Shown here in pieces: positions 60,871-64,000 of a stretch of 64,000 bases of DNA; within the stretch, counting starts at the first letter, position 1; the number at the start of each line of letters is the position of its first letter. The stretch covers positions 1 through 64,000 of the forward strand of contig JAZQGR010000109.1 in NCBI GenBank assembly GCA_045540115.1. The letters run 5' to 3'. This DNA comes from Colimorpha_A sp045540115. GTDB lineage: Bacteria > Bacillota > Clostridia > Oscillospirales > CAG-272. A model generated the notes under the pieces. The model searched no databases, was not told where the DNA came from, and was given only the letters and a program-made list of their open reading frames with translations. Made by a program: the position numbers and the translations under genes.

Positions 60871-60898
60871 CGGAGCAGCGGTTTTTACCGCTCCTCCG
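60871..60898 (-). terminator. Probable terminator after the CdaR-like gene
   Basis: Arms CGGAGCAGCGGT and ACCGCTCCTCCG pair 11 of 12 positions; on the minus strand a short TTTT follows. Weak or partial termination is likely because ftsE has no obvious promoter between. Confidence 0.55.
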
Positions 60899-60922
60899 AG
60901 TTTCGTTTTAGTCAAATGTCTA

Positions 60923-62008
60923 TTAGAATTTCGAGGGCTTGGACGTAAGATACATCTTAACCATAAGTGCAACCTTGAAGGTAATCGCGTGCTCGAACTC
61001 ACGAAGGTCAAGACCTGTGAGCTTGCGAACCTTTTCAAGGCGGTATACGAGGGTATTTCTGTGTACGAAGAGCTTACGGGAAGTCTCCGATACGTTAAGG
61101 TTATTCTCGAAGAAGCACTGGATAGTCATAAGCGTTTCGCGGTCAAGGCTCTCAAGAGATCCCTTCTTGAATACTTCCTGAAGGAACATTTCGCAAAGAG
61201 TAGTCGGTAGCTGATAAATAAGTCGACCGATACCGAGATTTTCGTAGCTTACGATATTCTTTTCGGTATCGAATACCTTGCCAACCTCAATCGCCACCTG
61301 CGCCTCCTTGTAGGAGCGGGCAAGGTCGCGAATGTTTTCAACGGCGGTACCAATACCGACCGAAACCTTTGTATAGAACTCTGCTCCGAAGGTGTCAACT
61401 ATGCTCTTTGCAAGCTTTTCGATCGATTTCATATCGACAGAGGGCTTTACCTCTTTAACGAGAGCGATATCATTTTCGCCGACGCTGATAACGTAGTCTT
61501 TGTTCTTATCGGGGAACATATTCTGAACCATCTGATAAGGAACGATCTCGTTCTTTCCGTGGAACTTGATAAGAAGCACGATACGAACGACGTCGTTCGA
61601 GAAATGAAGCTCCTTCGATTTGGGATAGATATCGGTCGGAAGAATATTGTCAAGGATAACGTTCTTAATGAACGATGCCTTGTCATACTTGTCGTCATAA
61701 AGGCTCTTTACGCTGCTGAGGGATACGGCAAGAATAGAAGCAAGGCGCTCAGCCTGCTTGTCCTCGCCCTCGACAAATACGATAAACTCTGCCCGAATGC
61801 CGGTATCAAGAGGACGATAGGTATATCCGCCGGTCATAACGGTATCAGAGGTATATGAGAGCTCATCACGGATCCCCTGACGGATGCCTCCGATCTTCGT
61901 TAAATCACTGCAGGAGATGATGATGCCGTTATTGTCAATAACGCCTATAACGCGGTCAACAGCGTCCTTCATCTGATGAATTATTCCCTGGAACAAGCGG
62001 TTAGACAT
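60923..62008 (-). CDS. CdaR/PucR-type transcriptional regulator
   Basis: A 361-residue regulator. The N-terminal sugar-diacid recognition-like domain starts RLFQGIIHQMKDAVDRVIGVIDNNGIIISCSD, the middle is a GGDEF-like segment, and the C-terminus has the PucR HTH: LNVSETSRKLFVHRNTLVYRLEKVRKLTGLDLREFEHA. In E. coli, CdaR controls glucarate use; here no such genes adjoin. The start follows GGAGGG. It lies just downstream of rsmE on one transcript. Confidence 0.88.
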   Translation of the reverse strand: MSNRLFQGIIHQMKDAVDRVIGVIDNNGIIISCSDLTKIGGIRQGIRDELSYTSDTVMTGGYTYRPLDTGIRAEFIVFVEGEDKQAERLASILAVSLSSVKSLYDDKYDKASFIKNVILDNILPTDIYPKSKELHFSNDVVRIVLLIKFHGKNEIVPYQMVQNMFPDKNKDYVISVGENDIALVKEVKPSVDMKSIEKLAKSIVDTFGAEFYTKVSVGIGTAVENIRDLARSYKEAQVAIEVGKVFDTEKNIVSYENLGIGRLIYQLPTTLCEMFLQEVFKKGSLESLDRETLMTIQCFFENNLNVSETSRKLFVHRNTLVYRLEKVRKLTGLDLREFEHAITFKVALMVKMYLTSKPSKF

Positions 62009-62043
62009 AATTTGCCCTCCAAAATTGATTGTTTAGTAGATAC

Positions 62044-62775
62044 TTATATGCCAAGCTCATAATAGAGCGATAGACACGATAAAACAAAAGTCGGCGCTGT
62101 CTCGCAGCGGAGTATACGCTGACCGAGGCCCGTAAGAAGAAGTCCCTTTTCTTTTGCAAGGAGCGCTTCCCGCTCGGAGAAACCGCCCTCGGATCCAACG
62201 ATAACTGCAATTTCATTCGCGCCTTTATTTAGAAGCTGACCAATCGGAATGGTCCCTTCCGCCTCATAGCAGAAGAGCGGCAGGTCACATTTAAGCGCCT
62301 CATCAAGCATTTTTTCGTAGGTTAGGATCGGCGTTACGGAAGGAACTATTCCCCGCCCACACTGTTTTGCAGCCTCATAGGAGATTCGGTTAAGACGCTC
62401 GAGCTTCTTATCGAAGCTGTCACCCGCTTTAGCAATACATCTTTCGCTCATAAACGGCGTAACGGAATAAGCACCGCACTCAACTGCCTTCTGAACGACG
62501 GTATCAAGCTTGTCACCCTTTGGCAAAGCAATATACACTTTTATCTTAACCGGGGACTCTGTAAGGCACATCCCCTCCGAAATGACCTCGGCAATTACCT
62601 CGCTGTCAGAAAAAGAAACAAGCTTACAGCTAAGTAAAACCCCGTCGGGCAAACAGACCGATATCTCCTCTCCCTTCTTCATTCGGAGAGAACGAGAAAT
62701 GTGGAAGGCATCTTTTCCGCTTATAGTAACCGTATTTCCACAATATGCGTCCGAGTCAACAAAAAATCTCTGCAT
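62044..62775 (-). CDS. rsmE: 16S rRNA (uracil1498-N3)-methyltransferase
   Basis: A 243-residue SPOUT enzyme. The N-terminal PUA-like domain has MQRFFVD and HISRSLRMKKGEEI; the knot has IVGSEGGFSEREALLA and GLGQRILRCETAP. Length and motifs match RsmE. I chose the ATG at 62775, the family start, behind GGGTGG; a longer frame runs 13 residues upstream without support. Confidence 0.95.
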   Translation of the reverse strand: MQRFFVDSDAYCGNTVTISGKDAFHISRSLRMKKGEEISVCLPDGVLLSCKLVSFSDSEVIAEVISEGMCLTESPVKIKVYIALPKGDKLDTVVQKAVECGAYSVTPFMSERCIAKAGDSFDKKLERLNRISYEAAKQCGRGIVPSVTPILTYEKMLDEALKCDLPLFCYEAEGTIPIGQLLNKGANEIAVIVGSEGGFSEREALLAKEKGLLLTGLGQRILRCETAPTFVLSCLSLYYELGI

Positions 62776-62844
62776 AAACGAAAAGCCACCCGCATCTGAC
62801 ATCATTTCGGTCAATATCGCATAATACGATATATCTTATTTTAT

Positions 62845-62873
62845 ATAATACATTAATTTTGCATATTTGTCAA
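62845..62873 (-). promoter_or_regulatory. Promoter of the rsmE transcript
   Basis: Minus strand: consensus -35 TTGACA (62868-62873), 17 bp spacer, -10 TATTAT (62845-62850). Confidence 0.75.
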
Positions 62874-62957
62874 GTTTTTTATCGCGTTTTTTGTAAAAAA
62901 AAACGAAACGTATATAACATATCAACAAAAAACGCCCTGAATTATGTACTATTAGAA

Positions 62958-62987
62958 TAAAAAGCACCCGTGTCTGCACACGAGTGC
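62958..62987 (-). terminator. Terminator after rpsA
   Basis: A 10 bp stem, GCACCCGTGT / ACACGAGTGC (one wobble), followed on the minus strand by TTTTTATT. Confidence 0.85.
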
Positions 62988-63001
62988 TTAAAGTTATTTG
63001 A

Positions 63002-64000
63002 TTATTCCTCGACGGGAGCCTCAGCTTCTTCAGCAATTGTCTCAGTAGCCTCGAGAAGAGTACGCATCGAAAGGCTGATCTTGTGGTTCTCTTCATCGAT
63101 TGCGGTGATCTCAGCGTTAACAATGTCGCCAACAGAAAGAACATCGGAAGGAGCGGCGATCTTCTTATCAGTGATCTGGTAGATATGGATAAGTCCATCA
63201 ACGCCGGGAACGACCTCAGCGAATGCTCCGAAGGGCATAAGGCTGACGATCTTCACCTCAGCAACGTCACCTACCGAATACTTGGAGGTAAATACGTTCC
63301 AAGGGTTGGTCTCCTCGGTCTTGTAGCCAAGAGAGATACGCTTAGCTTCAGCATCAAATTCCTTAACGAATACTTTGATAACCTCGCCAACGGATACTAC
63401 GTCAGCAGGGCTCTTGATTCTGGTCCAGGAAAGCTCGGTTCTATGTACCATACCGTCAACTCCGCCGAGATCGACGAATGCACCGTAAGAGGTGATAGAC
63501 TTAACCTCGCCCTCGTACTGCTTGCCAACTTCTACGTTTGCCCAGAAATCAGCCTCAAGCTGTTTTCTTACTTCATTCTTTACCTTGCGGATAGAAGCTA
63601 CTGCGCGCTTTCTGTCTTCACGTACTTCAATGATCTTAGCCTGCTGAACAGTTCCGAGGAGCTGGTTAAGGTCATAATCCTTAGGAGTTCCGGTCTGCGA
63701 TGCGGGAACGAAGATGCGGTTTCCGTCATAATTAAGAAGAACACCGCCCTTGATTACTTCGCATACGGTACCTTCGATAACTGTGCCGTCATTGTAAGCA
63801 TCGAGGATCTTAGTGAAGCGGAGCTTATTGTCTATTCTCTTCTTAGAGAGAGTAGCAACGCCGTCGCGGTCACTAACCTTGATAACGACTGCCTTGATCT
63901 CGTCACCGGGCTTAAACGCCTCGGTGAGCTTAAGGGTAGGATCGTCTGTTACTTCGTCGTATGCGATTATGCCGGTAAACTTAGCGCCGAGGTCGACGTG
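63002..64000 (-). CDS. rpsA: Ribosomal protein S1 (RpsA), C-terminal part; 5' end outside window
   Basis: 333 codons of a frame that runs off the right edge. It contains parts of four S1/OB-fold motifs, with VDLGAKFTGIIAYDEV, then TVCEVIKGGVLLNYDGNRIFVPASQ, SITSYGAFVDLGGVDGMVHRTELSW, and VKIVSLMPFGAFAEVVPGVDGLIHI. The pattern of adjacent motifs matches the Bacillota S1-type protein. It ends in an acidic tail (EAEAPVEE). The start and the number of domains cannot be seen. Confidence 0.93.
   Translation of the reverse strand, partial: HVDLGAKFTGIIAYDEVTDDPTLKLTEAFKPGDEIKAVVIKVSDRDGVATLSKKRIDNKLRFTKILDAYNDGTVIEGTVCEVIKGGVLLNYDGNRIFVPASQTGTPKDYDLNQLLGTVQQAKIIEVREDRKRAVASIRKVKNEVRKQLEADFWANVEVGKQYEGEVKSITSYGAFVDLGGVDGMVHRTELSWTRIKSPADVVSVGEVIKVFVKEFDAEAKRISLGYKTEETNPWNVFTSKYSVGDVAEVKIVSLMPFGAFAEVVPGVDGLIHIYQITDKKIAAPSDVLSVGDIVNAEITAIDEENHKISLSMRTLLEATETIAEEAEAPVEE

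Overview
The window is chromosomal DNA from a Gram-positive anaerobe of the class Clostridia (Bacillota), most likely gut-associated. The case rests on gene order (DUF2232-gdpP-rplI-dnaB, tilS-hpt-ftsH, rimM-trmD, ftsE-ftsX-M23-ctpA-greA-lysS), strong purine-rich ribosome binding sites, near-consensus sigma-A promoters with 16-17 bp spacers, and several plant or mucosal polysaccharide enzymes. I do not name a genus. No rRNA, tRNA, CRISPR array, prophage or recognisable riboswitch was found. The only mobile DNA is the tail of an IS3-family element at the left edge.

Layout. 1-5 kb: IS3 remnant, a 43-residue peptide gene, and a large secreted multidomain glycoside hydrolase (minus strand). 5.2-8.2 kb: pepD and a zinc-ribbon gene, divergent from a lipoprotein D,D-carboxypeptidase. 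8.2-11.1 kb (minus): nucleoside catabolism, with uridine phosphorylase, a single-chain phosphopentomutase/cytidine deaminase, and a flavin reductase-like gene. 11.2-20.2 kb (plus): DUF2232, gdpP, rplI, dnaB, tilS, hpt, ftsH. 20.2-30.3 kb: YwaF-like membrane protein (minus), then DUF1385, prmC, pgk, tpiA, a secreted TIM-barrel-like protein, a CwlD-type amidase, radA and radC. 30.4-33.2 kb: GH2 beta-galactosidase (minus). 33.4-40.9 kb (plus): rimM, trmD, an O-antigen-ligase-like membrane protein, two DUF4330-like proteins, HPr, uvrC, rsmD, coaD. 40.9-43 kb: ATP-grasp ligase and amino acid racemase, probably a D-aspartate system for peptidoglycan. 43-46.2 kb: AraC regulator divergent from a GH10 enzyme and a DMT transporter. 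46.3-48.2 kb (minus): small membrane protein and ceramidase-like hydrolase. 48.2-53.1 kb (plus): GDPD, PHP, PfkB kinase, zinc dehydrogenase, glycine-rich small protein, AEC carrier. 53.1-64 kb (minus): amidohydrolase, lysS, greA, ctpA, M23 peptidase, ftsX, ftsE, a CdaR-type regulator, rsmE, and the 3' part of rpsA.

Two protein architectures stand out. FtsX carries an insertion of about 175 residues in its first extracellular loop, with two InlB/Flg_new-type repeats. It sits in an operon with ftsE, a coiled-coil M23 peptidase and a CtpA protease, so this looks like a modified FtsEX cell-wall hydrolase switch. Second, DeoB and Cdd are fused in frame with no visible internal start, beside udp. 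This joins cytidine deamination, nucleoside phosphorolysis and ribose-1-phosphate isomerisation in one transcript.

Other themes are cell-wall building and remodelling (D-Asp ligase pair, carboxypeptidase, amidase, M23, CtpA, ligase-like protein), central glycolysis (pgk-tpiA, HPr), and carbohydrate scavenging (large CBM-bearing hydrolase, GH2, GH10, polyol/sugar operon). All functional statements are readings of the sequence and of known families; no database search was run.
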